Below are positions 15,537 through 25,436 of a DNA stretch of 64,000 nt, in pieces. Each line of letters begins with the position of its first letter. Position 1 is the first letter of the stretch. The notes under the pieces were generated by a model. The model was not told the DNA's origin, did no database searches, and was given only the letters and a program-made list of their open reading frames with translations. The stretch is from assembly GCF_900103865.1 (NCBI RefSeq), contig NZ_FNII01000001.1, positions 1 through 64,000 of the forward strand, read 5' to 3'. This DNA comes from Vreelandella arcis (GTDB lineage Bacteria; Pseudomonadota; Gammaproteobacteria; Pseudomonadales; Halomonadaceae). Made by a program: the position numbers and the translations under genes.

Positions 15537-17342
15537 TTAGGCTGAAGACTCTTTGTTAGCTGAATCGCTGTCGCGAGGATCGCTGTAATGGTAATAACGC
15601 TCGATAGCGCCTCGTGTGATGATACCTGAAATACGCCGTTGTTTCGGTCGATATCCATGAACCACGTAAAGCGCCCCCAGCGAATTATCTTGCAACGCCA
15701 AAAAAGCCTCGGAAAGGGTGGCCTGCAGTGCAATCGGCGCCATTTCCAGTCGTTGTCCGGGAATTTCCAATAGGTCGATCAGTTCGTTTTGCGTTACGGC
15801 ATCAGCCGTCGGCGAATTATCGTGTTCGATCATCCAACGCGCCAACTCGGCGGCTTTCAGTCCGAGTGCTGGTTTATCGTCGCGGGAGCGTTCAATCACC
15901 AGCCACACCGGGTTGGTTTCGAGTAATCGGCGCGCTTGGTCAGGGCTTATCATCCGCGGGGTACGCACCAGATGACGCTCCATAACCGCCGGCACCGACA
16001 CCCTCGACAGTGCTTGCATGAGGGGTTGCTGTAACGGATGCAGGCCATAGCGCACGCTGCTTATGAAAAATCCTTCGCACCCGGTGAGTTGGCGCGACGT
16101 TAAACAGGCGACCACCACCGCTAACATCCCCGGCAACATAATACCCGGCGTATGCGTGAGTTCCAGTAGCGCCATCAACGCCGCCAGCGGTGCCTGTAGC
16201 ACTGCCCCCATCATCGCGGCCATACCCAGCATGGCATAAACCCCTGGGTCAGCCGCTTTAGCTTCCCATATCCACCCGCCAAATAAGCCACTTAGCGCCC
16301 CGGACGCCGCCCCTACGACTAACACGGGACCAATAATGCCAATGGGCACACCCCCGGCGACCGTTAAGGCAGTAACCACCAATTTTACCGCCATTAGCGC
16401 CAGTAATACCTGAACGGTTAATTCGTTATTGAGCGCCGCGGCCACGCTGTCGTAGCCGATACCTTGCACCTCGGGAAACCAGAAAGCAGCCACTCCGGTG
16501 ATGAAGGCAACCCCGCCCAATCGTCCCCAAAGCGGCCATTGTTGTACGCGTTGCAAACGCGAGAGATGAATAAATCCACCGGCCAGTAAACCAATCACCA
16601 AGCCCAACATGACCACCCAGGGCAAATTCATTAGCGAACCCAGTGCGACATCGGGGATATGGAACGCCGGTTGGTTGCCGTATACCAACTGGGCCACCAG
16701 CGCGCCCATCATAGAAGCCAATATAACCGGCATAAAACTCATCAGCGTATATTCCATCATCACCACTTCCATGGCGAAGATTACCCCGGCGATGGGCGTA
16801 TTAAACGAGGCAGAAATAGCCGCCGCTGTACCGCAGGCCACCAGCACACGTAAACTATTGTTGGGCAGCCGCATCCGCTCGCCCAAGCCACTCGACGCTG
16901 CTGCCCCAAGGTGAATGGCAGGCCCCTCACGACCCGCCGACAGGCCTCCCAATACAGCAACCACCCCGACCCACCACTGATTGAGCCAATTGCGTAAGGG
17001 AAAGCGGCCCTGATGGTAGGTTAAGCGTTCAATCACATGGCCGACACCCAACTTACGCGCGGTGGTTCTTTGACGATAGAGCAAAATGCCGATCAAGCTA
17101 ACGGCAATAAACGGCAATCCAGCTCGCACCCACGGCGATAGCGACTCAAAGGCCTCCGAATCACCGTCAGGCATGTAAAGCAACGCCCCCGCTGACAACA
17201 GCAGACGAAATATCACCATCAACGCCCCGGTAATCGTCCCCGACACCAACCCCAACACACACAGCTGGGGTAAGGCGTCGACATTCGCCAACTGACGTCG
17301 AAAACGCTCTAACGTAAAATCGGACCGAGAAAAACGCGCCAC
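15537..17342 (-). CDS. ClC-family chloride channel/transporter with C-terminal CBS domains
   Basis: The 601-residue protein has a ClC membrane domain (about 25-435) and a CBS region (about 450-590). The gating-glutamate motif AGREGPAIHLG is present (Glu139). The segment NTPIAGVIFAMEVV places Val193 where the E. coli exchanger has its internal proton glutamate Glu203, and GVGHV replaces the GSGIP filter motif. Valine at that site is typical of ClC channels, so passive anion conduction is plausible. CBS domains in ClC proteins bind nucleotides and tune gating. It heads the operon with hemJ-thiD-hemL; no functional link with heme or thiamine is obvious. Confidence 0.9.
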   Translation of the reverse strand: MARFSRSDFTLERFRRQLANVDALPQLCVLGLVSGTITGALMVIFRLLLSAGALLYMPDGDSEAFESLSPWVRAGLPFIAVSLIGILLYRQRTTARKLGVGHVIERLTYHQGRFPLRNWLNQWWVGVVAVLGGLSAGREGPAIHLGAAASSGLGERMRLPNNSLRVLVACGTAAAISASFNTPIAGVIFAMEVVMMEYTLMSFMPVILASMMGALVAQLVYGNQPAFHIPDVALGSLMNLPWVVMLGLVIGLLAGGFIHLSRLQRVQQWPLWGRLGGVAFITGVAAFWFPEVQGIGYDSVAAALNNELTVQVLLALMAVKLVVTALTVAGGVPIGIIGPVLVVGAASGALSGLFGGWIWEAKAADPGVYAMLGMAAMMGAVLQAPLAALMALLELTHTPGIMLPGMLAVVVACLTSRQLTGCEGFFISSVRYGLHPLQQPLMQALSRVSVPAVMERHLVRTPRMISPDQARRLLETNPVWLVIERSRDDKPALGLKAAELARWMIEHDNSPTADAVTQNELIDLLEIPGQRLEMAPIALQATLSEAFLALQDNSLGALYVVHGYRPKQRRISGIITRGAIERYYHYSDPRDSDSANKESSA

Positions 17343-17477
17343 AGGCGACCTTCCTTACTCTTGTGTCTTTACACTCTTGTGTATCATAGCTGGATACGCT
17401 TAAACAGCTTGGTATCCTATGCTTAGGCTATAGGCGAGTTCGATTTTCTGCTCAGCGACATCCGCAAGGAGTGATGT

Positions 17478-18512
17478 GTGATTAAGGTAGGTATTGTTGG
17501 CGGCACGGGCTACACCGGGGTTGAACTGCTCCGGCTACTCACCCAGCACCCGCATGTCAGTGTGGAAGCAATCACGTCACGCTCAGAAGCAGGCGTTAAG
17601 GTCAGCGACATGTACCCTAACCTGCGTGGTCATTACGACACTTTGGCGTTCAGCGAGCCCGATGCCCAACAGTTAGGCGCGATGGACGCGGTGTTTTTTG
17701 CCACACCCCACGGCGTGGCTCACGCGTTGGCAGGCGAGCTATTGGACAACGGCACTCGCATCATTGACCTGTCAGCGGACTTTCGCCTGCGCGATGCGGC
17801 CGAATGGGCTGCCTGGTACGGCCAGCCCCATGGTGCGCCCGCGTTGCTTGATGAAGCCGTCTACGGTTTGCCTGAAAAACACCGCGAAAAAATCAAAACC
17901 GCCCGTTTGGTGGCGGTACCCGGCTGTTACCCAACCGCCGTTCAATTGGGTTACTTGCCGCTATTAGAAGCCGGCTTGGTGGATACCGATCGGCTGATTG
18001 CCGACTGCAAATCCGGCGTGACCGGCGCCGGTCGCGGTGCCAAAGTCGGCTCCCTATTGGCCGAAGCCAGTGAGTCCATGAAAGCATATGGCGCCTCGGG
18101 CCACCGCCATTTACCCGAAATTCGTCAGGGACTGGCGGATATGCAGGGAGGTTCTGTGGGATTAACGTTCGTCCCCCACCTAACGCCGATGATTCGCGGC
18201 ATTCATGCCACGCTCTACGCCACACTTAGCCAAGAACCCGGCGATCTTCAGGCGCGCTTTGAACAACGTTTCGCAAACGAGCCGTTTGTCGATGTGATGC
18301 CTGCAGGGAGCCATCCAGAAACGCGCAGTGTCAAAGGTATCAATACGTGTCGCATCGCCATTCACCGCCAGGAAAATAGCAACACCGTGGTGGTGCTATC
18401 GGTGATCGATAATTTGGTCAAAGGGGCCTCAGGCCAGGCGATTCAGAACCTCAACCTGATGTTCGGCTTTGACGAAACCACCGGGCTTAATGCCCCGGCT
18501 ATCATGCCCTAA
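17478..18512 (+). CDS. argC: N-acetyl-gamma-glutamyl-phosphate reductase ArgC
   Basis: The 344-residue enzyme makes N-acetylglutamate semialdehyde in arginine synthesis, using NADPH. It begins with the nucleotide-binding loop [15 protein letters not shown], and the catalytic cysteine is in [13 protein letters not shown] (Cys about 150). [11 protein letters not shown] and the C-terminal [20 protein letters not shown] motif are standard. GCAAGGAGTGATGT precedes the GTG start at 17478. It is divergent from clcA and followed by erpA with its own promoter. Confidence 0.96.
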   Translation: MIKVGIVGGTGYTGVELLRLLTQHPHVSVEAITSRSEAGVKVSDMYPNLRGHYDTLAFSEPDAQQLGAMDAVFFATPHGVAHALAGELLDNGTRIIDLSADFRLRDAAEWAAWYGQPHGAPALLDEAVYGLPEKHREKIKTARLVAVPGCYPTAVQLGYLPLLEAGLVDTDRLIADCKSGVTGAGRGAKVGSLLAEASESMKAYGASGHRHLPEIRQGLADMQGGSVGLTFVPHLTPMIRGIHATLYATLSQEPGDLQARFEQRFANEPFVDVMPAGSHPETRSVKGINTCRIAIHRQENSNTVVVLSVIDNLVKGASGQAIQNLNLMFGFDETTGLNAPAIMP

Positions 18513-18534
18513 TGTTAACGCCATCGGGTAATAG

Positions 18535-18564
18535 TTGACCCTTTTGCTGGGTATTACTCATAAT
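18535..18564 (+). promoter_or_regulatory. Sigma70-type promoter for erpA
   Basis: TTGACC (18535-18540) and CATAAT (18559-18564) are 18 nt apart, about 83 nt upstream of the erpA ATG. Confidence 0.6.
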
Positions 18565-18646
18565 CATTGCTGATACAGACTATTTGTTTAGGGGCGTGCG
18601 TTTTACACTAAGCATTAACCGCCCCACTCGCTCACGGGAGGTAGCC

Positions 18647-19000
18647 ATGAGCAGCGCAGAATCCTTTGTTCCTACACCGTTGTTATTGTCCGATAGCGCC
18701 CAAAAGCGCATCAACGCTTTGATGGCAGAAGAAAACAACTCAACGCTTAAGTTACGCGTCTATGTCACCGGCGGTGGCTGTTCAGGCTTCCAGTACGGCT
18801 TTGATTTTGCCGATAGCGTGGCGGATGACGACACCATTATCGAATTTGGCGACGCCGCGCTGGTTGTCGACCCGCTTTCTTACCAATACTTGGTGGGTTC
18901 AACCGTCGACTATGAAGAGGGCTTGGCGGGTGCACGCTTTCGGGTACAGAACCCCAATGCCACCACGACCTGCGGATGTGGCGCTTCGTTTATGGTGTAA
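18647..19000 (+). CDS. erpA: Iron-sulfur cluster insertion protein ErpA
   Basis: The 117-residue A-type carrier has the three conserved cysteines in [11 protein letters not shown] and the C-terminal TTCGCGASF. It delivers [4Fe-4S] clusters to apo-enzymes. ATG 18647 follows GGGAGGTAGCC; an in-frame ATG at 18584 would add 21 unrelated residues. Single gene with a visible promoter; the argC-erpA neighbourhood is typical for the Oceanospirillales/Pseudomonas group. Confidence 0.95.
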   Translation: MSSAESFVPTPLLLSDSAQKRINALMAEENNSTLKLRVYVTGGGCSGFQYGFDFADSVADDDTIIEFGDAALVVDPLSYQYLVGSTVDYEEGLAGARFRVQNPNATTTCGCGASFMV

Positions 19001-19186
19001 CCACCGCCCGCCCACCTCACCGTGCGATAACATCAACCCAACGTTTATCGCAAGCCAATACCCGTGACTTGACGCCCTGAGCGTTTCTCGCCAAGGTTAT
19101 AGTGTCAATAACAGACTCAGAAACCTGCTGCGGAGCAGTATCAGCTGTCTTCCCAGCACTGGGCCATACAAATCACGGGGAAAAAC

Positions 19187-19960
19187 ATGAAATCACTATT
19201 ACGCACTTTCCTTCCCATGTCAGCGCTTGCGCTGGCATTAGGCAGCACTGCCCACGCACAAGAAACACCGAGCGTTAATGTCGCCACTGATCCAAGTTTC
19301 GTGCCGTTTGAGATGATGGATCAAGAAACTGGCGAAATGATCGGCTTCGATATGGATATCATCAACGAAGTCGCCGACCGTGCTGGTTTTGAGGTCAACC
19401 TCACCACTATGGAGTTTTCGGGGATTATTCCCGCTGTGCAAACGGGTAGCCAAGAAATCGCCATTGCCGGCACCACGATTACCGAAGAACGCGCAGAAGT
19501 GGTCGATTTTTCCGACCCCTACTACGATTCAGGTCTTCGCATTATCGTGCGAGACGATAATGACAGCGTCGAGACACTCGAAGATCTTGAAGGCCTCAGC
19601 GTTGCGACCAAAATCGGCTCCACCAGCTACGATTTCCTTCAGCAAGAGCTAGGCGATGATGCCGATATTACCCCCTACCCGGGTACTGCCGACATGTACA
19701 TGGCACTGCTAGGCCGCAATGTCGACGCCGTTCTGTATGACGCCCCTAACGTCGGTTACTTCTCGAAAACTCGTGGCGAAGGCCGTACCAAAGTCGTTGG
19801 CCCGTTATATGAAGGCCAGCAGTACGGCATTGTTTTTCATAAAGGAAGCGAATGGGTAGAACCTACTAATAAAGCGCTAGCTGCTATGAAAGAAGATGGC
19901 ACCTACGATGAGATCTACACCAAATGGTTCGGTGAAGCACCAAGCGCAAGCGAAGAGTGA
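19187..19960 (+). CDS. glnH: Amino-acid ABC transporter substrate-binding protein, GlnH-like
   Basis: The 257-residue periplasmic protein has a signal peptide cut at AHAQE and a family-3 solute-binding fold. Segments such as [50 protein letters not shown] and [14 protein letters not shown] follow E. coli GlnH closely. Glutamine (or a related polar amino acid) is therefore the likely ligand. It is followed by permease and ATPase genes, forming a complete importer. A GC-rich hairpin separates it from the permease gene, which would favour excess binding protein. Confidence 0.9.
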   Translation: MKSLLRTFLPMSALALALGSTAHAQETPSVNVATDPSFVPFEMMDQETGEMIGFDMDIINEVADRAGFEVNLTTMEFSGIIPAVQTGSQEIAIAGTTITEERAEVVDFSDPYYDSGLRIIVRDDNDSVETLEDLEGLSVATKIGSTSYDFLQQELGDDADITPYPGTADMYMALLGRNVDAVLYDAPNVGYFSKTRGEGRTKVVGPLYEGQQYGIVFHKGSEWVEPTNKALAAMKEDGTYDEIYTKWFGEAPSASEE

Positions 19961-19994
19961 GCGTAAAAACTCACTGACAGCGTAACGCCGTTAC

Positions 19995-20023
19995 AGGGCC
20001 GGGTGGCCACAACCCCCGGCCCT
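19995..20023 (+). terminator. Intercistronic hairpin after the binding-protein gene
   Basis: AGGGCCGGG (19995-20003) pairs with CCCGGCCCT (20015-20023). There is no U-run after it, so it is more likely an mRNA-stabilising or partial attenuation element than a full terminator; such hairpins are common after binding-protein genes. Confidence 0.65.
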
Positions 20024-20064
20024 GCTGCGTTTCTCATCTGTATTTTTGTTTCAGGAGCCTACGC

Positions 20065-20736
20065 GTGGAAGTCAATTTTCAGTTTGATTGGTTGGCAGCG
20101 TTTGAGTCTATCCCTCATCTGCTGCCGGGTATTCCCTGGACGCTGCTTATCTCATTTGGCGGTTTGGCCATCGGGTTTTTTATCGGTATTTTCTTTGGCC
20201 TGTTACGCATTAGCCCATTACGTTGGCTTCGCTGGCCCGCGATTTTTTACGTCGAGGTATTCCGCGGCACGCCTATTCTGGTGCAAGTGCTGTTTATTTT
20301 TTACGGTTTGCCGCAGATTCTCGGCGGGCCGATTAATGCCCTCGTCGCCGGCATTGCCGCCATTGCGGTGAACTCAGGCGCCTACATCTCAGAAATCGTA
20401 CGCGGTAGTGTGCAGTCGATTGAGCGCGGCCAAGGTGAAGCTTCCCTCTCCCTGGGCCTTTCCCGCACACAGGCATTTCGCTACGTTATCTGGCCCCAGG
20501 CCTTTCGGCGGATGATTCCACCATTGGGTAACCAGGCCATTATCAGTATTAAAGACACATCGCTATTCTCAGTGATTGGCGTCGGTGAATTGGTGCGTCA
20601 GGGGCAGATCTATATCGCGACCACCTTCACGGCCCTTGAGGTCTATTTCATGGTCGCCCTGATGTATCTAGCAATTACCTGGACCCTCTCCATCGTACTG
20701 CGCCAACTTGAGCTCAGAGGCCTGGCAGGACAATAA
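20065..20736 (+). CDS. glnP: Amino-acid ABC transporter permease, GlnP-like
   Basis: The 223-residue membrane protein has about five helices and the polar-amino-acid permease hallmark region [20 protein letters not shown] plus the EAA loop [20 protein letters not shown]. It starts with GTG, with CAGGAGCC 7 nt upstream. It probably acts as a homodimer with the GlnQ-like ATPase that follows 11 nt downstream. Length equals the GlnP family (219-225). Confidence 0.92.
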   Translation: MEVNFQFDWLAAFESIPHLLPGIPWTLLISFGGLAIGFFIGIFFGLLRISPLRWLRWPAIFYVEVFRGTPILVQVLFIFYGLPQILGGPINALVAGIAAIAVNSGAYISEIVRGSVQSIERGQGEASLSLGLSRTQAFRYVIWPQAFRRMIPPLGNQAIISIKDTSLFSVIGVGELVRQGQIYIATTFTALEVYFMVALMYLAITWTLSIVLRQLELRGLAGQ

Positions 20737-20747
20737 GGACACGCGCA

Positions 20748-21506
20748 ATGAACAACACAACGCAGCCAATTGTGCGTATGCAGCAGCTCAATAAACATTT
20801 TGGCAGTCTGCACGTACTAAAACATATTGATATGCAGATTACCCCTGGTGAGGTCGTCGTGGTTATCGGCGCAAGCGGCTCGGGTAAATCCACCTTAATT
20901 CGCTGCATCAATGGGTTGGAGGAATTCCAAAGCGGATTCCTGGAGGTCGATAGCAATGAACTGCGGCCCTATGGGAAGAGCAGTGAGGCGCTGCAAACCA
21001 TCCGAACCGAAGTCGGCATGGTGTTTCAGCAATTCAATCTGTTTCCCCATTTGAGCGTTATCGACAATATCACCCTCGCCCCCATGAAAGTACGTGGTTG
21101 GAGTCGAACTGATGCCGTAGAAGCCGCTAAGCGCCTGCTAGAGCGTGTGGGTATTGCTGACCAAGCGGATAAATACCCCAGTCATCTTTCAGGCGGCCAA
21201 CAGCAGCGGGTTGCCTTAGCACGCGCACTGGCAATGGAGCCGCGGCTGATGCTGTTTGATGAACCTACCTCGGCCCTTGACCCCGAAATGATCGGGGAAG
21301 TGCTAGACGCCATGCGAGAGCTCGCTAAAGAAGGCATGACCATGGTGATCGTTACCCATGAAATGGGGTTTGCCCGGGAAGTTGCCGACCGCGTGGTATT
21401 TATCCATCAAGGAGAAATTACTGAAGAAGGGCCTCCTGAAAAACTGTTTGATACCCCACAACACGAACGTACTCAATCGTTTTTGGCACGCGTACTCAAG
21501 CACTAA
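20748..21506 (+). CDS. glnQ: Amino-acid ABC transporter ATPase, GlnQ-like
   Basis: The 252-residue ATPase has Walker [10 protein letters not shown] (about 42-50), Q-loop [11 protein letters not shown], signature [15 protein letters not shown] and Walker [16 protein letters not shown], with the D-loop and H-loop (VTHEMGFA). This matches the GlnQ/HisP subfamily and powers the importer encoded just upstream. A strong terminator follows at 21543-21572, before the origin region. Confidence 0.94.
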   Translation: MNNTTQPIVRMQQLNKHFGSLHVLKHIDMQITPGEVVVVIGASGSGKSTLIRCINGLEEFQSGFLEVDSNELRPYGKSSEALQTIRTEVGMVFQQFNLFPHLSVIDNITLAPMKVRGWSRTDAVEAAKRLLERVGIADQADKYPSHLSGGQQQRVALARALAMEPRLMLFDEPTSALDPEMIGEVLDAMRELAKEGMTMVIVTHEMGFAREVADRVVFIHQGEITEEGPPEKLFDTPQHERTQSFLARVLKH

Positions 21507-21542
21507 ATTTAGCCCACAACCCGATTAATTGATGATTTTTGA

Positions 21543-21572
21543 TGGCCTGTGATTACCACAGGCCATTTTTTT
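21543..21572 (+). terminator. Rho-independent terminator of the glnHPQ operon
   Basis: TGGCCTGTG (21543-21551) and CACAGGCCA (21557-21565) pair around ATTAC, followed by seven T (21566-21572). 36 nt past the ATPase stop; it shields the origin region from transcription. Confidence 0.92.
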
Positions 21573-21990
21573 GCCTGTGGATAAACTTTTTTTGTTGTCT
21601 TGTTAAACAGGCCTCTAGCCCCTGCGGTGAAGGGATTAACGAGCATGCCAACCATTGATAGCCAATTGTTCACCGTTGCGGTAACAACCCTGGTATGCAG
21701 CGGTGGAAAAGCCGTGCGGGCTTGTATCGGTGGATAAGTGAAGGTTTCATCCACAGGACTAACACCGCTTGTGCGCAGCTAGTCCGCCGTTTAATCATGT
21801 AAAGGTCAACATCGTAACATCATGAAATATAGTTAAATAAGTAGCTTATCAACAGATTTTGTCCACACCAGTAATTACAACATTAACAGAACTTCTCTTA
21901 TTTTATTTATATGTAGTTATTAATAGCAGCTGATGAACAAATTGGCATGTGGAAAAACCTGACGGTTACCCACAGGGGGTTTATACTGGC
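21573..21990. other. Probable chromosomal replication origin (oriC)
   Basis: A gene-free AT-rich stretch lies directly upstream of mnmG, the classical oriC position. DnaA-box-like nonamers (consensus TTATCCACA) by eye: 21576-21584 perfect, reverse strand; 21729-21737 and 21747-21755 one mismatch; 21846-21854 TTATCAACA; 21859-21867 TTGTCCACA; 21948-21956 TTTTCCACA on the reverse strand; 21966-21974 TTACCCACA. Between 21780 and 21930 the DNA is strongly AT-rich, suiting an unwinding element. The parA-parB genes 2.6 kb away fit an origin-proximal location. dnaA itself is not in the window. Confidence 0.85.
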
Positions 21991-22063
21991 GGGCTTATTG
22001 AATTAAGGTGCTTGCGCACCGCGCTCAACTCATCCGTGCCCAAGGCACAAGACGAGGTGTCTC

Positions 22064-23968
22064 TTGAATTACCCCGACCGCTTTGACGTGATTGTCATCG
22101 GCGGTGGCCATGCGGGAACTGAAGCCGCATTGGCCTCTGCTCGTATGGGCTGTCAGACCCTGTTGCTAACCCACAACATCGAAACCCTCGGCCAGATGTC
22201 GTGTAACCCGGCGATCGGCGGGATTGGCAAAAGCCATCTCGTCAAGGAAATCGATGCGTTAGGCGGCGCGATGGGGCTAGCCACCGACGTCGGTGGCATC
22301 CAGTTTCGTGTTCTGAACGCACGCAAAGGGCCCGCTGTTCGAGCCACTCGTGCTCAAGCAGATCGTGTGCGTTACAAATCCGCTATTCGCAGCATGTTGG
22401 AAAACCAGGCGAATTTGACGATCTTCCAGCAAGCGGCTGGGGATCTGATTGTGGATAACGACACCGTTCGGGGCGTGGTGACTGAGACGGGCATTCGCTT
22501 TCATGCCGAATCGGTCGTGCTCTCGACCGGGACTTTCCTAGGCGGCGTCATTCATATTGGCCTGGATCAAAGCCACGGTGGCCGTGCCGGCGATCCACCT
22601 TCAAACGCCCTGGCCCAGCGGCTGCGCGCACTGCCGTTCCGCGTTGATCGGCTAAAAACCGGCACACCGCCGCGCATTGATGCTAAAAGCGTTGATTTCT
22701 CACAGCTCGAAGAGCAACCCGGTGACACGCCAACACCGGTGATGTCTTACCTCGGCTCGCGGGACATGCACCCCGAGCAGATGAGCTGTCACATTGCGCA
22801 CACCAACGAGCGTACCCACGAAATCATCATGGCAAACCTTGAGCGTTCGCCGATGTATTCGGGCGTTATCGAGGGCATCGGGCCACGCTACTGCCCGTCC
22901 ATCGAAGACAAAGTGCATCGCTTCGCCGATAAAACGAGCCATCAGGTGTTTATCGAACCCGAAGGGTTGGATACCCATGAGCTATATCCCAATGGCATCT
23001 CCACCTCCCTGCCTTTTGATATACAACTGCAGGTGGTTCGCTCAATCAAAGGGTTGGAAAACGCGCATATCACGCGGCCGGGTTATGCCATTGAATACGA
23101 TTTCTTTGACCCACGAGATTTGAAGCATTCTCTGGAAACAAAATTTATCCACAACCTGTTTTTTGCCGGGCAAATTAACGGCACGACGGGTTACGAAGAA
23201 GCCGGTGCACAAGGTTTGTTGGCGGGCTTGAATGCTGGACGGCGTGCTAAGCAGCTAGACGCTTGGTATCCGCGCCGCGATGAAGCTTATCTCGGGGTGC
23301 TGGTGGACGATCTAATCACCATGGGCACCAAAGAGCCTTACCGCATGTTCACCTCTCGGGCGGAATATCGCTTGCTGCTTAGAGAAGACAATGCTGATTT
23401 GCGTCTCACCGAAAAAGGCCGCGAACTGGGGCTGGTGGACGATGCGCGCTGGGCAGCGTTTAGCCAAAAACGCGACGCCATTGAGCAAGAGTCAGCCAGG
23501 CTTTCTAGCCTTTGGGTACAGCCGAAAAGCCCGGCTGCAGCGGCGGTTGCGGAACATACCGGCAAACCGTTAAACCGCGAGTATCGTGTAAGCGATCTGC
23601 TTAAACGCCCGGAATTAACCTATGCCACGTTGACCAATCTGCCTGGGCTTGACGGTTCACCAGTAACCGACGAAGCCGTGGCTGAACAAGTCCAAATTCA
23701 GGCCAAGTACCAGGGGTACATCGATCGTCAGCAGGACGAAATCGATAAACTGAAACGCCATGAAGCCATGCCGCTTCCGGATGAGCTGGATTATCATCGC
23801 GTCGAGGGGTTGTCCCACGAGATTCGCCAAAAGTTAAGCGAAGCTCGTCCGGAAACGTTAGCTCAGGCAGCTCGCATCTCAGGCGTCACACCGGCGGCCG
23901 TGTCGATTTTGCTGATCCATCTGAAAAAACGCCGTCTGGTCTCGACGTCCGAGGTAGCGAACGGATGA
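22064..23968 (+). CDS. mnmG: tRNA uridine-5-carboxymethylaminomethyl modification enzyme MnmG (GidA)
   Basis: The 634-residue FAD protein works with MnmE to add the carboxymethylaminomethyl group to U34 of certain tRNAs. It starts with the FAD loop [19 protein letters not shown], and has the family signatures [10 protein letters not shown] and [16 protein letters not shown] plus the C-terminal GidA-associated domain. The TTGAATTACC start region reads MNYPDRFDV, with TTG at 22064. GAGGTGTCTC lies just upstream. Its stop overlaps the rsmG start (ATGA), so mnmG-rsmG are coupled. Confidence 0.96.
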   Translation: MNYPDRFDVIVIGGGHAGTEAALASARMGCQTLLLTHNIETLGQMSCNPAIGGIGKSHLVKEIDALGGAMGLATDVGGIQFRVLNARKGPAVRATRAQADRVRYKSAIRSMLENQANLTIFQQAAGDLIVDNDTVRGVVTETGIRFHAESVVLSTGTFLGGVIHIGLDQSHGGRAGDPPSNALAQRLRALPFRVDRLKTGTPPRIDAKSVDFSQLEEQPGDTPTPVMSYLGSRDMHPEQMSCHIAHTNERTHEIIMANLERSPMYSGVIEGIGPRYCPSIEDKVHRFADKTSHQVFIEPEGLDTHELYPNGISTSLPFDIQLQVVRSIKGLENAHITRPGYAIEYDFFDPRDLKHSLETKFIHNLFFAGQINGTTGYEEAGAQGLLAGLNAGRRAKQLDAWYPRRDEAYLGVLVDDLITMGTKEPYRMFTSRAEYRLLLREDNADLRLTEKGRELGLVDDARWAAFSQKRDAIEQESARLSSLWVQPKSPAAAAVAEHTGKPLNREYRVSDLLKRPELTYATLTNLPGLDGSPVTDEAVAEQVQIQAKYQGYIDRQQDEIDKLKRHEAMPLPDELDYHRVEGLSHEIRQKLSEARPETLAQAARISGVTPAAVSILLIHLKKRRLVSTSEVANG

Positions 23969-24630
23969 GTGGGATAACCACACCGTTGTCCGGGGTGCCC
24001 AGCCAAGTCGTCACTCGGCTGGAGGAAGGGCTTTGCGCTATGAACACGCCGGTAAATGCCCTTCAGCGCGATCAACTATTGGGCTTGCTGGCGCTATTGC
24101 ACAAGTGGAACCGGGCTTATAACCTCACGGCAGTACGTGATATAGGCGATATGGTGTCACGCCACGTGCTCGACAGCGCCGCCGTATTGCCCTATGTGCA
24201 AGGGCCGCGGCTGCTGGATGTGGGCGCAGGCCCTGGGTTACCTGGCTTGGTTTTAGCCATTTTAATGCCCGATCTTGACGTAACGTTGCTGGACAGCAAT
24301 GGCAAAAAAGTGCGTTTTCAACGCCAAGCGGTGATGGAGTTGGGGCTTTCGAATGTCACACCGGTTCAGGCGCGGGTAGAGCAATTTGCTGAAACGTCTT
24401 TCGATCAAGTGATTTCGCGAGCGTTCGCCAGCTTAGTGGACTTTGTTAATCTTACCCGGGGGCTAACTAGCGCTGACGGACAGTGGTTGGCGATGAAGGG
24501 CCCTGGTGCTAATGATGAACTGCTTGGATTACCGGATGGCATTGAGCTTTACGCGAGACACACGCTGAACGTCCCTTTCGAGACGGCCGAGAGACAGCTG
24601 TTGATTCTGACCCCACAAGGAGTTGAGTAA
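23965..24630 (+). CDS. rsmG: 16S rRNA (guanine-527-N7)-methyltransferase RsmG
   Basis: The 221-residue enzyme has the SAM-binding core [17 protein letters not shown] (about 88-104), the DSNGKKVRF element and the SRAFASL region typical of GidB/RsmG. It methylates G527 in the 530 loop of 16S rRNA; loss gives low-level streptomycin resistance in other species. The ATG overlaps the mnmG stop by 4 nt. GTG of parA follows its stop codon directly, making a mnmG-rsmG-parA-parB unit. Confidence 0.95.
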   Translation: MSGITTPLSGVPSQVVTRLEEGLCAMNTPVNALQRDQLLGLLALLHKWNRAYNLTAVRDIGDMVSRHVLDSAAVLPYVQGPRLLDVGAGPGLPGLVLAILMPDLDVTLLDSNGKKVRFQRQAVMELGLSNVTPVQARVEQFAETSFDQVISRAFASLVDFVNLTRGLTSADGQWLAMKGPGANDELLGLPDGIELYARHTLNVPFETAERQLLILTPQGVE

Positions 24631-25398
24631 GTGAGCCAGATCATTGCTCTGACCAACCAAAAAGGCGGCGTGGGCAAGTCCACTTCAGCCGTTAATCTGG
24701 CGGCGAGTCTCGCTGGCCTTGACCGTCGGGTGCTGCTGGTGGATCTTGATCCACAGGGGCACGCCAGTATGGGCAGCGGCATCGACAAGCACGGCTTGGA
24801 TAAAAGCGTTCTCGACGTCCTGTTGGGCGAGGCCACGGCCGCCGAGACGATTGTCCGCAAACTGCCCGTCAAGTATGACGTTTTACCCAGCAACGGTGAC
24901 TTAACTGCCGCGGAAGTGGAGCTCATGCACGCCGAGCAGGGCGAAAGCGGCTTATCGACGGCGCTGGCGAGTGTCTTTTCTCAGTACGATGTGGTGCTGA
25001 TTGATTGCCCGCCATCGCTCAATATGCTCACTGTGAATGCCCTCGCGGCGGCGCACGGTGTATTAATTCCACTGCAATGCGAGTTTTACGCCCTGGAAGG
25101 CCTATCGGCGTTATTGGACACGGTTGAGCAAATTAAACAAAGTATTAACCCTGATCTGGCCGTTTCTGGGATATTGCGCACCATGTACGACAAACGCACT
25201 AGCTTGACCCGTGAAGTCGATAAGCAGTTGCGGGATTATTTTGGTGATGCGCTGCTGAAAACCACGATTCCGCGTAACGTTAAAGTGGCAGAAGCCCCCA
25301 GTCATGGCCTGCCGGTCACCCAGTACGCGCGCTTTTCTCGCGGTAGCCAAGCTTACCGTGTGTTGGCTAAAGAGCTAATTCGCCGACTCGCGCTATAA
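24631..25398 (+). CDS. parA: Chromosome-partitioning ATPase ParA (Soj)
   Basis: The 255-residue ATPase has the deviant Walker A QKGGVGKST (about 9-17), the A' motif VLLVDLDPQGHAS and Walker B VVLIDCPPSLN. It lacks an N-terminal HTH, as in chromosomal ParA/Soj. GTG start, with AAGGAGTTGA overlapping the end of rsmG. It moves ParB-bound origins during segregation. Directly next to the proposed oriC. Confidence 0.96.
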   Translation: MSQIIALTNQKGGVGKSTSAVNLAASLAGLDRRVLLVDLDPQGHASMGSGIDKHGLDKSVLDVLLGEATAAETIVRKLPVKYDVLPSNGDLTAAEVELMHAEQGESGLSTALASVFSQYDVVLIDCPPSLNMLTVNALAAAHGVLIPLQCEFYALEGLSALLDTVEQIKQSINPDLAVSGILRTMYDKRTSLTREVDKQLRDYFGDALLKTTIPRNVKVAEAPSHGLPVTQYARFSRGSQAYRVLAKELIRRLAL

Positions 25399-25436
25399 TC
25401 ACCGACGACTGATCTATTTATCACGAGGGAATGCCC

